This document shows, piece after piece, positions 63,793-64,000 of a stretch of DNA of 64,000 nt (its first letter is position 1; each line of letters opens with the position of its first letter). A model generated the notes under the pieces. It was not told the origin of the DNA, did not search any database, and saw only the letters and a program-made list of their open reading frames with translations. This DNA comes from Chaenocephalus aceratus (taxonomy: Eukaryota > Chordata > Actinopteri > Perciformes > Channichthyidae). Location: contig CM043801.1 in assembly GCA_023974075.1 (NCBI GenBank), positions 28,377,504 through 28,441,503 on the forward strand, written 5' to 3'. A program made the position numbers and the translations under genes.

Positions 63793-64000
63793 GGGTCCAG
63801 GGGCATGAGATTTTTTTTTAATATTGAAGTTAAAAGCATCAATCTGGTGCACTTTGAGAGCAACATTAAGAGATCTATGTGCTCTTTGCTTAATTCATTC
63901 CTTCCCAGTCCCTTATCACGTAGCCTATAAGAGCATGGCGCCAGTTGTTGTAGCCAGTTGTGGTGAAGGCATCTGACTTACTTGAACTGAAATGTCAACG

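Overview
The window is vertebrate nuclear DNA, almost certainly from a ray-finned (teleost) fish. Genes are split into short exons with GT-AG introns, and the interspersed repeats are typical of fish: Tc1/mariner, hAT-type MITEs, a tRNA-headed SINE, and a CR1/L2/Jockey-type LINE. No prokaryotic features, CRISPR arrays or viral genes were seen.

Layout, left to right. (1) 1-7.6 kb: repeats, then the last coding exon of a kappa-type opioid receptor (oprk1, +, 2948-3488) with a one-base frameshift, then a long AT-rich flank with a SINE. (2) 7.9-12.2 kb: complete eight-exon chmp5 (ESCRT-III, 220 codons, intact). (3) 13.8-16.9 kb: an unrecognised multi-exon gene with a CCAAT-box tandem array at its probable promoter and several frame breaks. 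(4) 17.9-20.6 kb: an intron-containing tRNA-Arg(TCT)-like gene on the minus strand, then bag1 (+) with many one- and two-base indels. (5) 21.8-23.4 kb: a Tc1/mariner transposon with both inverted repeats. (6) 23.9-26.5 kb, minus strand: intact myl12 (non-muscle/smooth-muscle myosin regulatory light chain, 172 aa). (7) 27.3-49.8 kb, plus strand: myom1 (myomesin-1), about 36 exons and 1,496 codons, seven Ig and five FnIII domains, preceded by a MEF2 site and a CArG box. (8) 49.8-64 kb: no confident coding gene. It holds a probable CpG-poor 5'UTR exon, a nested transposon stack containing a 36-bp minisatellite, a 5'-truncated LINE whose reverse transcriptase has lost its PQG motif, and a hAT-like element carrying a (CTT)n tract of about 430 bp.

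Gene neighbourhoods: chmp5 beside bag1 and myl12 beside myom1 each match linkages known in human (9p13 and 18p11.3). The window joins both blocks to oprk1. The products act in unrelated processes: opioid signalling, endosomal sorting, Hsp70 nucleotide exchange, actomyosin contraction and the sarcomeric M-band. The only functional pairing is myl12/myom1, and even these act in different tissues.

Main caution: single-base indels break otherwise well-conserved coding sequence in oprk1, the unknown gene, the tRNA, bag1 and myom1, while chmp5 and myl12 are clean. Their concentration at 15-20.6 kb, and the scarcity of accompanying radical substitutions, suggest uncorrected sequencing error at least as much as real pseudogenes. 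I found no convincing previously undescribed biological system. The strongest leads are the CCAAT-array gene, the nested transposon/minisatellite locus and the possible extra myom1 exons.
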